Assembly (NCBI RefSeq): GCF_026309355.1
Contig: NZ_JAPJZK010000001.1
Span: 5,910,501-5,974,500, forward strand
DNA length: 64,000 nt
Source of the DNA: Spartinivicinus marinus
GTDB lineage: Bacteria; Pseudomonadota; Gammaproteobacteria; Pseudomonadales; Zooshikellaceae
Reading direction: 5' to 3'
How positions within the stretch are numbered: position 1 is the stretch's first letter; each line of letters starts with the position of its first letter. A model generated the notes under the pieces. That model was not told the DNA's origin and did not search any database. It saw nothing but the letters and a program-made list of their open reading frames with translations. This document shows positions 18,112-27,759 of this stretch, one piece after another. A program made the position numbers and the translations under genes.

Positions 18112-19716
18112 ATGACAACCCCCACTTCAATTGCTGACTTATCTATTCATGCCGAATTAACACCTGCTTATAAAACCATTTTTACTGATGAAGCAATGGC
18201 GTTTATTAATGAGTTAGTCAAAGAATTTCAACCTCAGCTCAATGAGTTGTTAGCCGAACGGAAGCAGCGACAAGCGGCCTATGATAAAGGCGCTCTTCCT
18301 GATTTTTTAGTTGATACGGCTGAGGTTCGAAATAGCAACTGGAAAATTGCTGGCATACCTGCTGATTTACAAGACCGTCGGGTTGAAATCACTGGACCCG
18401 TTGATCGTAAAATGATTATCAATGCTCTCAATGCCAATGTTAAAGTGTTTATGGCAGACTTTGAAGATTCTCAGTCTCCCAGTTGGGAAGGTGTTGCCCA
18501 AGGCCAGGTTAACTTACGTGATGCCAATATTGGTACCATTGAATACACACACCCTACAACAGGTAAAGAGTATCGACTCAATGATAACCCCGCAGTGTTA
18601 ATTTGCCGGGTACGTGGCTTGCATTTACCTGAAAAGCATATCACTTACCAAGGTACGCCAATTCCCGGTTGCTTATTAGATTTTGGCTTGTATTTCTATC
18701 ACAATTATAAGACACGTTTAGCTAAAGGTTCAGGGGTTTATTACTATATTCCCAAGCTGCAAAGCCATCAGGAAGCCGCTTGGTGGTCAAAAGTCTTTAA
18801 GTTGACTGAACAAAAATTCAAGCTCGACTCCGGCACCATCAAAGCCACCGTTTTAATTGAAACCCTGCCTGCTGTATTTGAAATGGACGAAATTTTATAT
18901 GCCTTAAAAGAGCATATTGCGGGTTTAAACTGTGGCCGCTGGGATTATATTTTTAGCTACATCAAAACCCTGAAAAACCACTCAGACAGGGTTTTACCTG
19001 ATCGTCAGCAAGTCACCATGAATCAACCTTTCTTAAGTGCTTACTCGCGATTATTAATTAAAACGTGTCATAAACGTGGCGCAATGGCTATGGGTGGTAT
19101 GGCAGCCTTTATTCCCAGCAAAGACCCTGCAATCAACGCACAGGTGATGGAAAAAGTAAACGCCGATAAAACCCTGGAGGCTAGTAATGGCCATGATGGT
19201 ACTTGGGTAGCCCACCCAGGCTTAGCAGAGGCTGCATTGGCTGTATTTGATCAATACATTCCAACCAACAAAGCTAACCAGTTGCATGTTCTGCGTGAAC
19301 AAGATGCAGCTATTACTGCTGCTGATTTACTAGCCCCCTGCCCTGGCGAACGGACTGATCAAGGCATGCGAAGTAATATTCGCGTTTCATTACAATATAT
19401 TGAAGCTTGGATTAACGGTAATGGTTGTGTACCCATTTATGGGTTAATGGAAGATGCTGCTACCGCTGAGATATCCCGGACTTCGATTTGGCAATGGATT
19501 CAACATGAAAAGGCCTTGGATAATGGCCAGGTTGTCACTAAAGCGTTATTTAGGGAAATGCTTGACCAGGAGGCTGCTGTTGTACAACAGGAGGTAGGTG
19601 AAGAACGCTGGCAACAAGGTCGTTTTGAAGAAGCCAAAGCGATTTTGGATAAAATTACCACCAGTGATGAGTTGGTCGAGTTTTTAACATTACCCGCTTA
19701 TAGTTATTTACCTTAA
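18112..19716 (+). CDS. aceB: Malate synthase A
   Basis: Condenses glyoxylate with acetyl-CoA to malate in the cytoplasm, the second step of the glyoxylate bypass. 534 aa, standard for the short AceB isoform. Diagnostic segments: VFMADFEDSQSPSWEG (the acidic active-site region), VRGLHLPEKH, IETLPAVFEMDEILYAL and LNCGRWDYIFSYIK. The C-terminal part has AAVFDQYIP and the helical plug ending AYSYLP. It lies 1.2 kb before isocitrate lyase on the same strand, separated by a LysR regulator on the opposite strand, so the two bypass genes are linked but not one operon. A strong hairpin follows the stop. Confidence 0.97.
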   Translation: MTTPTSIADLSIHAELTPAYKTIFTDEAMAFINELVKEFQPQLNELLAERKQRQAAYDKGALPDFLVDTAEVRNSNWKIAGIPADLQDRRVEITGPVDRKMIINALNANVKVFMADFEDSQSPSWEGVAQGQVNLRDANIGTIEYTHPTTGKEYRLNDNPAVLICRVRGLHLPEKHITYQGTPIPGCLLDFGLYFYHNYKTRLAKGSGVYYYIPKLQSHQEAAWWSKVFKLTEQKFKLDSGTIKATVLIETLPAVFEMDEILYALKEHIAGLNCGRWDYIFSYIKTLKNHSDRVLPDRQQVTMNQPFLSAYSRLLIKTCHKRGAMAMGGMAAFIPSKDPAINAQVMEKVNADKTLEASNGHDGTWVAHPGLAEAALAVFDQYIPTNKANQLHVLREQDAAITAADLLAPCPGERTDQGMRSNIRVSLQYIEAWINGNGCVPIYGLMEDAATAEISRTSIWQWIQHEKALDNGQVVTKALFREMLDQEAAVVQQEVGEERWQQGRFEEAKAILDKITTSDELVEFLTLPAYSYLP

Positions 19717-19730
19717 ATATTGAAGTGTAA

Positions 19731-19767
19731 GGGCTAGATAAACGATACTGTCTTGTTTATCTAGCCC
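19731..19767. terminator. Bidirectional terminator between aceB and the LysR gene
   Basis: A 13-bp perfect stem GGGCTAGATAAAC / GTTTATCTAGCCC with an 11-base loop, 14 bases after the aceB stop and just before the stop of the convergent LysR gene. It lacks a long T-tract. Confidence 0.75.
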
Positions 19768-19777
19768 ATCAGTTACG

Positions 19778-20716
19778 TTACTTCACCCTACCCGCCACTT
19801 CGACAATTAACCGTCGTAACCACTGATGTGCAGAGTTGTGCTGTAACAATGGGCTCCAGGCCATTTTTAGTTCAAAGGGCGGAATTTCAAACGGTGGCTG
19901 CTTAATGACGAGTTGATTATTTTTTTGCTGCAGCAATGCGGCTCTGGTTGGTAAGGTTGCTACTAAATCTTTTTCTTGGGCCAGTAAAGTAGCCACTTGA
20001 TAATGTCGAGTAAATACACTGATATTGCGTTTTTTGCCCAGCTTAGTCAATGCTTCGTCTACCCAGCCCAGTCGTTGTACATCTTGTGGCGTAATACCGA
20101 CTCCAACGCCCATACCTGTTTTACTGACCCAGATATGTTGCGCCTGTAAATAATTGGCTAAGGTAAAGTCGGCTAAGAGAGGGTTTTCAACACTGATCAA
20201 GCAAGAGAAAGTATCCCGCCAAATGGTGGTTTGATGAAAAGACTGTGGCATGTCATCAAACCGATTAATGGCCATATCCACTCGCCCCTGCTCTACATCT
20301 AAAAAACTGACATCACTGGGGGTGAGTACATCTAAAATGACAGTGGGTGCTTCGTGCCGCAAACGCTTTAACACCTCAGGAATCAGGGTGGATTCTGCAT
20401 AGTCACTAGCCATAATCCGGAAAACCCGGTCACTATGTTTTGCATCAAAGGCTTTTTGTGGCTGTAATGCCTGCTCTATTTTGGCTAACACATCTCGTAC
20501 GATAGGCTGCAAATCCTGGGCTCTTTCAGTCGCCGTCATACCCTCACTGGTACGAATTAACAAAGGGTCATCAAACAACTCCCGTAACCGCCTTAATCCA
20601 TTACTCATTGCTGGCTGGGTGATCCCCAAATGAGCAGCCGCCTTAGTGACATTGCGTTCTCTGAGTAGTACATCAAGATAAACTAATAAGTTTAAATCCA
20701 CTCTCGCTATATTCAT
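19778..20716 (-). CDS. LysR-type transcriptional regulator of the glyoxylate locus
   Basis: 312 aa. The N-terminal winged HTH has the LysR signature (VDLNLLVYLDVLLRERNVTK, GITQPAMSNGLRRLRELFDD, PLLIRT). Residues ~90-305 form the periplasmic-binding-like effector domain (FRIMASDYAESTLIPEVL, GVGVGITPQDV). It lies between aceB and aceA and is divergent from aceA, the usual arrangement for a LysR regulator of its neighbour. The 230-bp gap carries a long inverted repeat and two palindromes, candidate operators. In enteric bacteria the bypass is controlled by IclR, so LysR here would be a different circuit. Effector unknown. No strong ribosome binding site. Confidence 0.9.
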   Translation of the reverse strand: MNIARVDLNLLVYLDVLLRERNVTKAAAHLGITQPAMSNGLRRLRELFDDPLLIRTSEGMTATERAQDLQPIVRDVLAKIEQALQPQKAFDAKHSDRVFRIMASDYAESTLIPEVLKRLRHEAPTVILDVLTPSDVSFLDVEQGRVDMAINRFDDMPQSFHQTTIWRDTFSCLISVENPLLADFTLANYLQAQHIWVSKTGMGVGVGITPQDVQRLGWVDEALTKLGKKRNISVFTRHYQVATLLAQEKDLVATLPTRAALLQQKNNQLVIKQPPFEIPPFELKMAWSPLLQHNSAHQWLRRLIVEVAGRVK

Positions 20717-20787
20717 TTTAAAAATACCGAAGATAAAAACTATAAACTTCCTAAATCATCTCACAATTCCTAGTATCTGTTCTAGCC

Positions 20788-20857
20788 TGAATATTTCATT
20801 AGATCACATCGTCTTTGATATCCAGTGAAATATTCAAGCTATAGCTTGTGCATGCAC
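20788..20857. promoter_or_regulatory. Cluster of three palindromes between LysR gene and aceA (candidate operator)
   Basis: TGAATATTTCA (20788-20798) is repeated inverted as TGAAATATTCA (20826-20836), an 11-bp perfect inverted repeat 27 bases apart. The last A begins a 12-bp perfect palindrome AAGCTATAGCTT (20836-20847), which abuts a 10-bp palindrome GTGCATGCAC (20848-20857). LysR-type proteins bind several spaced dyads as tetramers, which suits this layout. Position between divergent promoters supports a regulatory role. Confidence 0.6.
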
Positions 20858-20949
20858 TACACTTGGCTAATCCAGCCCAATAAATACAAGATTGACAAAC
20901 ATACTTGGCGTAGCAACTACATCCTAACCAGTCCACAGGAGTCAAGGTA

Positions 20950-22257
20950 ATGACTAGCTACATCCGCACCGAAGCAATCGCCCATATTGAACAAGATTGG
21001 CAACATAACCCCCGTTGGCAACAGGTAAAACGAGAATATACGGCAACAGAGGTAGTGCGCTTAAGAGGTTCAATAAAAATAGACTACACCTTTGCTAAAC
21101 AAGGGGCTGAAAAATTATGGCAATTAATTCATGATCAATCAGGCAAAGGTTTTGTCAACAGTTTAGGGGCTTTAACTGGCGGTCAAGCAGTACAGCAGGT
21201 AAAAGCGGGGGTGAAAGCCATTTATTTATCCGGCTGGCAAGTGGCTGCTGACAACAATACGGCACTGACCATGTATCCGGATCAATCCTTATATCCTGTC
21301 AATTCTGTCCCCCACGTCGTTGAACGGATTAACAATGCTTTTTTACGTGCTGACCAAATTCAATGGCAAAAAAATATTAACCCAGACGATCCTAAATATA
21401 TTGATTATTTTGCACCAATTGTTGCAGATGCCGAAGCGGGTTTTGGTGGTGTGTTAAATGCCTATGAATTGACAATGGCCATGATTAAAGCTGGTGCATC
21501 TGGCGTACATTTTGAGGATCAGCTGGCTGCTGTTAAAAAATGTGGTCACATGGGAGGAAAAGTATTAGTGCCCACCCGGGAAGCCATTCAAAAGCTGACG
21601 GCTGCTCGGTTGGCTGCAGATGTAGCCGGTACCCCTACTTTAATTATTGCCCGAACAGATGCTAATGCGGCAGATCTCATTACTTCGAATATTGATGAAT
21701 ATGATGCACCATTTATTATTAATGAGCGGACTAAAGAAGGCTTTTATCAAACCAAAGCGGGAATTGATCAAGCCATTGCCCGAGGGCAAGCCTACGCGCC
21801 TTATGCAGATTTATTATGGTGTGAAACGGCCACTCCAGACTTGCAAGAAGCCAAACAGTTTGCTGAGGCGATCCGCGATAAATATCCCAATCAACTATTG
21901 GCTTACAACTGTTCACCCAGCTTTAACTGGAAAAAACATTTAGATGACGCCACCATTGCAAAATTCCAGCGGGAATTATCAGCCATGGGCTATAAGTTCC
22001 AGTTTATTACTTTAGCTGGTATTCACTCCATGTGGCATGGCATGTTTGATTTAGCCCACGATTACGCCCGTAATGATATGGCTGCTTATGTAAAATTACA
22101 GGAAAAAGAATTTGCCGACGCTGAACGTGGCTACAGCTTTGTGGCCCACCAACAAGAAGTTGGCACAGGCTATTTTGATGACATGACAAATATTATCCAA
22201 GGGGGAGAGTCTTCGGTTACTGCATTAACGGGGTCTACTGAAGAAGCGCAGTTTTAA
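20950..22257 (+). CDS. aceA: Isocitrate lyase
   Basis: Splits isocitrate into glyoxylate and succinate, the first step of the glyoxylate bypass, letting the cell grow on acetate, fatty acids or acetyl-CoA-yielding amino acids. 435 aa, the length of enteric AceA. The signature KKCGHMGGK with catalytic Cys is at about residues 197-205; [30 protein letters not shown] and [15 protein letters not shown] complete the active site. AAGG lies just ahead of the ATG. Glyoxylate made here feeds aceB upstream. Acetyl-CoA from the kynurenine pathway at 28-35 kb could enter this route. Confidence 0.98.
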   Translation: MTSYIRTEAIAHIEQDWQHNPRWQQVKREYTATEVVRLRGSIKIDYTFAKQGAEKLWQLIHDQSGKGFVNSLGALTGGQAVQQVKAGVKAIYLSGWQVAADNNTALTMYPDQSLYPVNSVPHVVERINNAFLRADQIQWQKNINPDDPKYIDYFAPIVADAEAGFGGVLNAYELTMAMIKAGASGVHFEDQLAAVKKCGHMGGKVLVPTREAIQKLTAARLAADVAGTPTLIIARTDANAADLITSNIDEYDAPFIINERTKEGFYQTKAGIDQAIARGQAYAPYADLLWCETATPDLQEAKQFAEAIRDKYPNQLLAYNCSPSFNWKKHLDDATIAKFQRELSAMGYKFQFITLAGIHSMWHGMFDLAHDYARNDMAAYVKLQEKEFADAERGYSFVAHQQEVGTGYFDDMTNIIQGGESSVTALTGSTEEAQF

Positions 22258-22291
22258 TTAAAATGAGGTGTATAAAATACGCTTTTGAAAT

Positions 22292-22317
22292 ACCTAGTGG
22301 AGCATTAACCACTAGGT
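22292..22317. terminator. Terminator between aceA and the chemoreceptor gene
   Basis: A 9-bp perfect stem ACCTAGTGG / CCACTAGGT with an 8-base loop, followed by TTTATA, between two convergent genes. Confidence 0.7.
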
Positions 22318-22334
22318 TTATACCTGAAATAGGC

Positions 22335-24056
22335 TTATACCTGAAATTGGTTCACTAATTTTGCCAATTGATTAGACAACGTTTGTTGCTTATTACATGC
22401 ATCTGTTGTCTGTTGAGCATTTTGTGAGGTTTGGGCTGAAACATCACGAATATTAGTAATATTTTTATTAATTTCGTCTGTTACGGCCGCCTGTTCTTCT
22501 GCTGCGGTAGCAATTTGTGAGTTGAGGTCATTAATTTGTTCTACCGCTTGGGTGATGACTTCCAGTGAATCACCTGCTTTCATCGCCTGAGCTACTCCAT
22601 CAGTCGCTCTATCTTTTCCTTCTTGCATAACAAGCACGGCTTTTTCAATACCATCTTGTAATCGTTCAATCGTTGTTCTGATTTCCTGAGTGGATTCTTG
22701 AGTTCGCTGGGCTAAAGTTCTTACCTCGTCGGCGACTACAGCAAAGCCCCGGCCAGCCTCACCTGCACGAGCAGCCTCAATAGCAGCATTTAAGGCTAAT
22801 AAATTAGTTTGCTCCGATACGCCACGAATAACATCTAATACTGTTCCAATGCTGGCACTTTCTTTTGACACATGATTAATCGCTTCACCTGCGTTATCCA
22901 CTTTTTCCGATAAAGACTCGATCACTTTAATGGTTTGCTCTACGACGTCATGGCCACTGGCAGCGGCATCACTCGCGTTGGAAGCTGCATCAGCAGCATG
23001 AGCAGCATTAGAAGCAACCTGTTGCACAGTAATAGACATTTGGTTAATTGCTGTTGCTACTTGATCAGTGGCCAACTGCTGTTGAGAAACACTGGTGTTG
23101 GTTTCTTGCATAATTTTAGTAGTCTTCTCAATAGCTTTATTTAAATCTAAACAAGCTGTACTGACTTTCGAAACAATACTTTGAAATTGAGCCATCATTT
23201 TATTAAATGCTTGGCCTGTTAACCCCAACTCATCTTTGCTGCTAACATTGACTCGATGAGTCAGATCAGACTTACTTTCCACATGCTCAACTGCACCACG
23301 CAATGACTCAATGGGCGTACAAATTGCGCGGCGTAAAGTCACGCTAAAAATAGCACAGAGTATGACGACACCCACGAGTATCCCTATTGACACCTTCTGC
23401 AACTGCTCGTTACTGCTCACCACCTCATTTGCTGCTTTTCTGACACCTTCTCCCGATTTAGTGACAGCCGCACCCGCTTGTTCAACTTTTTCACCAATTG
23501 CATTGGTTTCTTGTTGAACCTGCTGGCGTAAACCAATCAGCATTTGATCTACTTTGCCGCTGCTTTCTCGCACCTTAGTCACAAAGGAATTACCTAATAC
23601 CCGGTTATTATCAACATAGGCGTCTACAGCCTCAATCATCTGCTCATATAGTTTATCTACTTCTGCGCTGATATTTTTGACGACATTAGGGTGTTTGATA
23701 GCCATCTGTTGAAGCTGTCCAGCCAGTTTTTCCTTTGCTTCTTCGGCACTACTCTCTGATTCATTCAACCAACTCACTGACAGGTCATAAAGCCAAAACC
23801 GCATATCAGCAAAACTTTTCATTGCTTCATTAACTAGCTTAAGCTCATCAATATTGGTTTTCTGCTGAGCCAGCAAATTATTTTGTTCTGCAACAAATTG
23901 AAATTGTTCATCAACACCTTCGCTTTGTTTCGAAATAATGTCTGCATCATGGCCAATCACTATCGACAAATAAGCGATTGCAAATGCCACCATTACCGCA
24001 AAAATAACACTGGTCAGCATGATCTTAGTGGCTATGGTTAAAGTAAACCCTCTCAT
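22335..24056 (-). CDS. Methyl-accepting chemotaxis protein
   Basis: 573 aa transmembrane chemoreceptor. Membrane segment 1 at ~10-32 ([20 protein letters not shown]), an all-helical periplasmic domain to ~215, membrane segment 2 ([18 protein letters not shown]), HAMP ([19 protein letters not shown]), then the signalling domain with its conserved hairpin tip ([38 protein letters not shown]). No CheR-binding NWETF-like C-terminus; it ends LVNQFQV. It signals to CheA/CheW encoded elsewhere. It begins 43 bases after the stop of a periplasmic c-type haem protein on the same strand, and the two probably share a transcript, suggesting a redox- or gas-linked input. Confidence 0.93.
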   Translation of the reverse strand: MRGFTLTIATKIMLTSVIFAVMVAFAIAYLSIVIGHDADIISKQSEGVDEQFQFVAEQNNLLAQQKTNIDELKLVNEAMKSFADMRFWLYDLSVSWLNESESSAEEAKEKLAGQLQQMAIKHPNVVKNISAEVDKLYEQMIEAVDAYVDNNRVLGNSFVTKVRESSGKVDQMLIGLRQQVQQETNAIGEKVEQAGAAVTKSGEGVRKAANEVVSSNEQLQKVSIGILVGVVILCAIFSVTLRRAICTPIESLRGAVEHVESKSDLTHRVNVSSKDELGLTGQAFNKMMAQFQSIVSKVSTACLDLNKAIEKTTKIMQETNTSVSQQQLATDQVATAINQMSITVQQVASNAAHAADAASNASDAAASGHDVVEQTIKVIESLSEKVDNAGEAINHVSKESASIGTVLDVIRGVSEQTNLLALNAAIEAARAGEAGRGFAVVADEVRTLAQRTQESTQEIRTTIERLQDGIEKAVLVMQEGKDRATDGVAQAMKAGDSLEVITQAVEQINDLNSQIATAAEEQAAVTDEINKNITNIRDVSAQTSQNAQQTTDACNKQQTLSNQLAKLVNQFQV

Positions 24057-24099
24057 CGTTTAAGCCATTTAGCTTTTTTGTAGCTACCTATCATTTCAG

Positions 24100-24858
24100 T
24101 TATTCATAAATAATTAAACTGATTGCTCCGCCAAGCTCTCCAAGCTTTCCTCCTTCTTTTTTCCCACCAGTAATGTCTTTTTCACCTTTAGGCTCACCAT
24201 GGCAGCCTAAGCAAGATTCTGAATAATATTCAGGTAAAATATAGCGAAAGGCAGATTTACCTTTTACTGAAGCTTTTTCAAAAAAAGGTTTGCCTTTTTC
24301 ATAGTCGGCACTGCGAAATTTTTTCTCAATGATCTGATGCTCCCATTTATCAGGACGATTAGCACGATTACGTACATAGTTTTTTGGTGCAGTCAACTTG
24401 ATCTTTAATTTTCCTTCCATCTTATGGCTGAATTTTTCTGCAACCTGACGAGCAAAAATAGCAGGCAAAAACCCTTTAAAACCAACACCTTTCTCATTGA
24501 TCCAATCTTGAGACTCTGTCATCACCTCATTGACGGCATCTAACATTGCTTGTTTGGCACCGTTTTTATCTTCGTTTAAATCAAGTGCTTTTCCAGCTGC
24601 TGCTTGATAGTTTTCTTTGGCTTTTTCAATCACCACTGCACCGGATAGTCCTTTATCACCTTTTGCTGCATCATTAATTAAGGCTTGATTAACAGAAATT
24701 ACTTTCCGAGCAGAACGAAATAAGGTAGTTAGTTCACCACTGACCATGACCTCTTCTTCACTGGCCTGAATATTAGTACTAACCGTGGAGGCTAATATAG
24801 CCAGGCAAAGTAAATAATAAAAATAATGAGTTAAACTCACAGAAATTGAATAGTTCAT
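24100..24858 (-). CDS. Periplasmic c-haem sensor protein, DUF3365 (Tll0287-like)
   Basis: About 252 aa with a signal peptide (LTHYFYYLLCLAILASTVS). The mature part is a single DUF3365/Tll0287-like domain, a Cache/PAS-like fold that carries one covalent haem at CLGCH near the C-terminus (after YYSESCLGCHGEP). These domains are usually fused to kinases or receptors; here it is free-standing. I start at the ATG at 24858 with GAGGG upstream; a GTG at 24900 is possible. It precedes the chemoreceptor gene by 43 bases. The histidine kinase at 35.2 kb carries a similar haem domain, so the organism uses this module at least twice. Confidence 0.8.
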   Translation of the reverse strand: MNYSISVSLTHYFYYLLCLAILASTVSTNIQASEEEVMVSGELTTLFRSARKVISVNQALINDAAKGDKGLSGAVVIEKAKENYQAAAGKALDLNEDKNGAKQAMLDAVNEVMTESQDWINEKGVGFKGFLPAIFARQVAEKFSHKMEGKLKIKLTAPKNYVRNRANRPDKWEHQIIEKKFRSADYEKGKPFFEKASVKGKSAFRYILPEYYSESCLGCHGEPKGEKDITGGKKEGGKLGELGGAISLIIYE

Positions 24859-25057
24859 TAAGGAAACCCTCGCTACAACAGTGACAACAGCTAATGACAC
24901 TTATGCTATTGTTATAGTCTAGCCTGGATACCACAGAAAACTTCTATGTAGCCCATTAAAATCAGTGGTATTTACAATTGTTTAGTTGTTATAAATGATG
25001 CCCTAATTCTATTTTTTGACATATAGATAAAAAACTCAAACTAATCGGGATAATTCA

Positions 25058-26005
25058 TCAATTTTTACTTTTTTGTAAACCTAACCAAGCGATACCACTC
25101 ATCACTAATGCCATACCGACAGCATGATAAAACGTAAAGGGCTCGTTTAATACAACGATTGCTAAAAATGCTGTAATCACTGGGCCCAAAGTAGCCACTA
25201 ATGAAGTTTGCTCAGCCCCTAGGCGCGCTATTGCTTCGCTAATGAAAAATGAAGGCAATACAGTGCATACAAAAGCAATCATCGCTGCAATACCGAGTAC
25301 TGGCACACTGACCAAAAAATCGGCAAGTTGATGAGTCAATAAAAAATGAACGACTATTGCCAAGCTCGCAGCACCCATCGCAATACAGGTAAACATTCGG
25401 CTACCAATATTCAGCACCCGCTGTTTGCTAAACAACATGTAACAGGCAAAAGCAATTGCACTGGCAACAATGTACCCCCCACCAGTTAGCGTATCATGTT
25501 TGGATACCTTAAAATCATGGCTAAATATCAATAGTACACCTAAATAAGTAATGAATAGTATCCCTTTAGTTTTACCATTAATCGGTGTTTTATAAATAAT
25601 TCGACCCAAGATAACAACAATGGTTGGAAATATAAATAAAATGATGCGCTCCAACTGTGCTGAAACCATCGTTAAACCCACTAAATCTAAATAACTGGCT
25701 AGATAATATCCCAGTAAGCCAACTAATATGCACGGCCCTAACTCTGTTTTTAATGGTGCTAACGGCGTTCGTTTAGACATTAGCAACCAGCAGCCGATCG
25801 CTAAATAAAAAGGTAGAGAAAACAACATCCTTAATGTCATTAATACAACACTATCTACACCATATTGATAAGCTAGTTTTACAAAAATAGGCTTAATAGA
25901 AAATAGTACAGTAGCCAAAGTGGCCAGGCCAACACCAATCAATTGATGACTGGCAATGAAGCGATTGTCTAATTTTTTTGGTTGCACCTGTTTTACTACA
26001 CCCAC
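25058..26005 (-). CDS. DMT-superfamily (EamA) transporter
   Basis: 315 aa with about ten hydrophobic segments in two repeated EamA halves. The first half has VLFSIKPIFVKLAYQYGVDSV and LLGYYLASYLDLVGL; the second has GAEQTSLVATLGPVITAFLA followed by the family's closing LNEPFTFYHAVGMALVMSGIAWLG. These carriers export amino acids, drugs or other metabolites; the substrate cannot be assigned. Start is GTG at 26005. The 367 bases upstream contain strong stem-loops, so the gene may have a structured leader. Confidence 0.9.
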   Translation of the reverse strand: MGVVKQVQPKKLDNRFIASHQLIGVGLATLATVLFSIKPIFVKLAYQYGVDSVVLMTLRMLFSLPFYLAIGCWLLMSKRTPLAPLKTELGPCILVGLLGYYLASYLDLVGLTMVSAQLERIILFIFPTIVVILGRIIYKTPINGKTKGILFITYLGVLLIFSHDFKVSKHDTLTGGGYIVASAIAFACYMLFSKQRVLNIGSRMFTCIAMGAASLAIVVHFLLTHQLADFLVSVPVLGIAAMIAFVCTVLPSFFISEAIARLGAEQTSLVATLGPVITAFLAIVVLNEPFTFYHAVGMALVMSGIAWLGLQKSKN

Positions 26006-26120
26006 GCGCGTCCCCTTACTCAGGTAGGTTTTGGCTACGGCGTATCGGGCTAAAATGAGATCAACAGCAAGGCCGCGATGAACCGCAGCCGAGAATAATA
26101 TATGAGGAGTTTTTAATTTA

Positions 26121-26218
26121 CTCGGCTGCTAGCAGAAACCGAGTCGCCAGAGCGCCTTTTGCTCAACAATTAAGGCACCTTTTGGAGTAAGCTCCAATTG
26201 AAAGTGCCCTAACTGGCG
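26121..26218. repeat. Paired stem-loops, candidate structured RNA or terminator
   Basis: Nested inverted repeats as described for the surrounding region. They have perfect closing stems and no T-tract on either strand, so they are not a plain intrinsic terminator. No match to a riboswitch I can recall. Confidence 0.4.
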
Positions 26219-26254
26219 GAAAATAAGTTGACATTGTTCCATGACAAAAAGCAT

Positions 26255-26356
26255 ATGACAAAAAATGATGATGACTTAAAACGTGTTTTCCAATATAACG
26301 AGGCCGCAACTAAAAAGCAATTAGGTATCAGCATTTGGCTCTTATTTCTCATTTGA
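26255..26356 (+). CDS. Possible small membrane protein (33 aa)
   Basis: A frame too short for routine gene calling: a charged N-terminus (MTKNDDDLKRVFQYN) then EAATKKQLGISIWLLFLI, ending in a short hydrophobic stretch like a tail anchor. A TTGACA lies 25 bases upstream, but no clear ribosome binding site is seen. It converges on the response-regulator gene, with its stop 17 bases from that gene's stop. Could be real or chance. Confidence 0.25.
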   Translation: MTKNDDDLKRVFQYNEAATKKQLGISIWLLFLI

Positions 26357-26372
26357 CTCTTATGTCAACGAT

Positions 26373-27545
26373 TTACTTGATAGCAAACACGACAGCTGCG
26401 GCAGCAATGCCAATCCCAGCCGCTAACCCGAACAATAAATACAGGCGGCTAGAAAGGGATTGCATACTTGCATTGATCTCATCAGAGACTTGCTCCCGTT
26501 GGTTTTCCTGAGAAGCTGAGCGGTTATCCAGTAACTGTTGAGTCACTTGGGTTGCTTGTTCTTTTGCTATTTTTGCTAACTTTTGTGTTGAACTGGTAGT
26601 TTCCTCAGCAATTCTATTGGCTTCCTGGGTAGCTTCCGCTTTAGCTGCTTGTTTAATTTCGTGTAATTGTTCAGAGGTTATTGTCGCAGAAGTTGGTGTT
26701 GCCATTTTTTCTTGCAGTTGGGTGAGCTCTGCTGAAACAGGTGCAAGCAGTTCTTGAAACTTGGCTTCAGTCTCAGCATCCTGACTAGCAAGACCTTGCA
26801 ATTGAGCCTGCACTGATGCTTGCACCTCAGCCATGATGTTTGATCGCTCAGCCACAAGTGCTTCATCAATTAATTGCTGACAAGCCACTTTGGTTTCTGC
26901 CAGTGCTGAGCTTAATAGCTCTGAGCCTGCACGGCTTATGTAGTCTGGCAGCTGTTTTTCTAGTTGGCTTGATAATTGAGCCGTTAGCTGAGATTCCAGT
27001 TGTGACTGAACCTGCTCTTGAACCAAAGGGGTTACAGTGGATTGGACCGCTTTTGCTACAGCGGCTTCTACTGCATTTTGTACCAATGTCTCGATTTGAT
27101 CCACTGGCGTAGGCTCACCCGACAGTACAGCGGCAGGCTCTTCCTCTGCTACTGAGGTTTCAGGCATTAATGCCGCCAACTGCTCAAGAGAATCCAGAAT
27201 TTCGGTTATTTGTTTCAGTGTTGCTGGCTTAGGCAGCACTCCAATAGCCCCATGAGACTTTGCTTCTGCCGCATATTCATCACCATCTTTCGAAGTGCAC
27301 ATCACGACAGGTATACCGGCCCAGGCGGGGTTATTTTTAATTGCCTGAGTCGCCTCTAAGCCATCCATACCTGGCATCATGTGATCCATAAAGATGACAT
27401 CGGGTTGACTGTCACCTAATGACTCAAGGGCTTGCTCACCAGACTCTGCAAACGCAACGGATACATCCATTTTCTCTAACATTTTGCGCAGCGAATAGCG
27501 AGCAGACTTGGAATCATCAACGACAAGAGCACTTGATATGGCCAT
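26373..27545 (-). CDS. Membrane-anchored response regulator with long coiled-coil
   Basis: 390 aa. Residues 1-125 are a CheY-like receiver: acidic pair in LVVDDSKSA, phospho-acceptor Asp in IFMDHMMPGMDG, Thr/Ser in VVMCTSKDG and Lys in VLPKPATL. About 220 residues rich in Gln, Glu and Ala follow, predicted largely helical and coiled-coil. The last 25 residues are a hydrophobic segment (LYLLFGLAAGIGIAAAAVVFAI) ending in Lys, like a tail anchor. No DNA-binding or enzyme output domain is present, so phosphorylation probably changes assembly or contacts at the membrane. No kinase gene adjoins it. Architecture is certain, role unknown. Confidence 0.85.
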   Translation of the reverse strand: MAISSALVVDDSKSARYSLRKMLEKMDVSVAFAESGEQALESLGDSQPDVIFMDHMMPGMDGLEATQAIKNNPAWAGIPVVMCTSKDGDEYAAEAKSHGAIGVLPKPATLKQITEILDSLEQLAALMPETSVAEEEPAAVLSGEPTPVDQIETLVQNAVEAAVAKAVQSTVTPLVQEQVQSQLESQLTAQLSSQLEKQLPDYISRAGSELLSSALAETKVACQQLIDEALVAERSNIMAEVQASVQAQLQGLASQDAETEAKFQELLAPVSAELTQLQEKMATPTSATITSEQLHEIKQAAKAEATQEANRIAEETTSSTQKLAKIAKEQATQVTQQLLDNRSASQENQREQVSDEINASMQSLSSRLYLLFGLAAGIGIAAAAVVFAIK

Positions 27546-27759
27546 GTATTTCCCCCTGGTGTTGAGGCCTCCGCTTTAAGTGCTGATTAACCAAAACAGC
27601 AACTCTGTGAATACCATCAATTAGTATAAGATAGCTCCACTTTAGCGGTACCCTTAAAACGGTAATTCTAGTTTATCGGCATTGATTGGGCCATTAAGAT
27701 ATATAATAGGCAGAAAAGTGTCATTAAAAATCCTATTTTGTTAACCACTGCTAACTAAT

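Larger units (their letters stand above)
26006..26372. other. Structured intergenic region between the DMT and response-regulator genes
   Basis: Two adjacent stem-loops occupy 26121-26218. The first is CTCGG/CCGAG around the palindrome CTGCTAGCAG; the second is closed by CGCCAG/CTGGCG with an inner stem GGCAC...GGAG/CTCC...GTGCC. A third short hairpin (GGCCGCG...CGCAGCC with a wobble) lies at about 26070-26090. The stretch 26006-26160 is visibly richer in G and C than its surroundings. On the minus strand this would be a leader of the DMT gene or a 3' end of the response-regulator transcript. A 33-codon frame is at 26255-26356 on plus. Confidence 0.45.
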
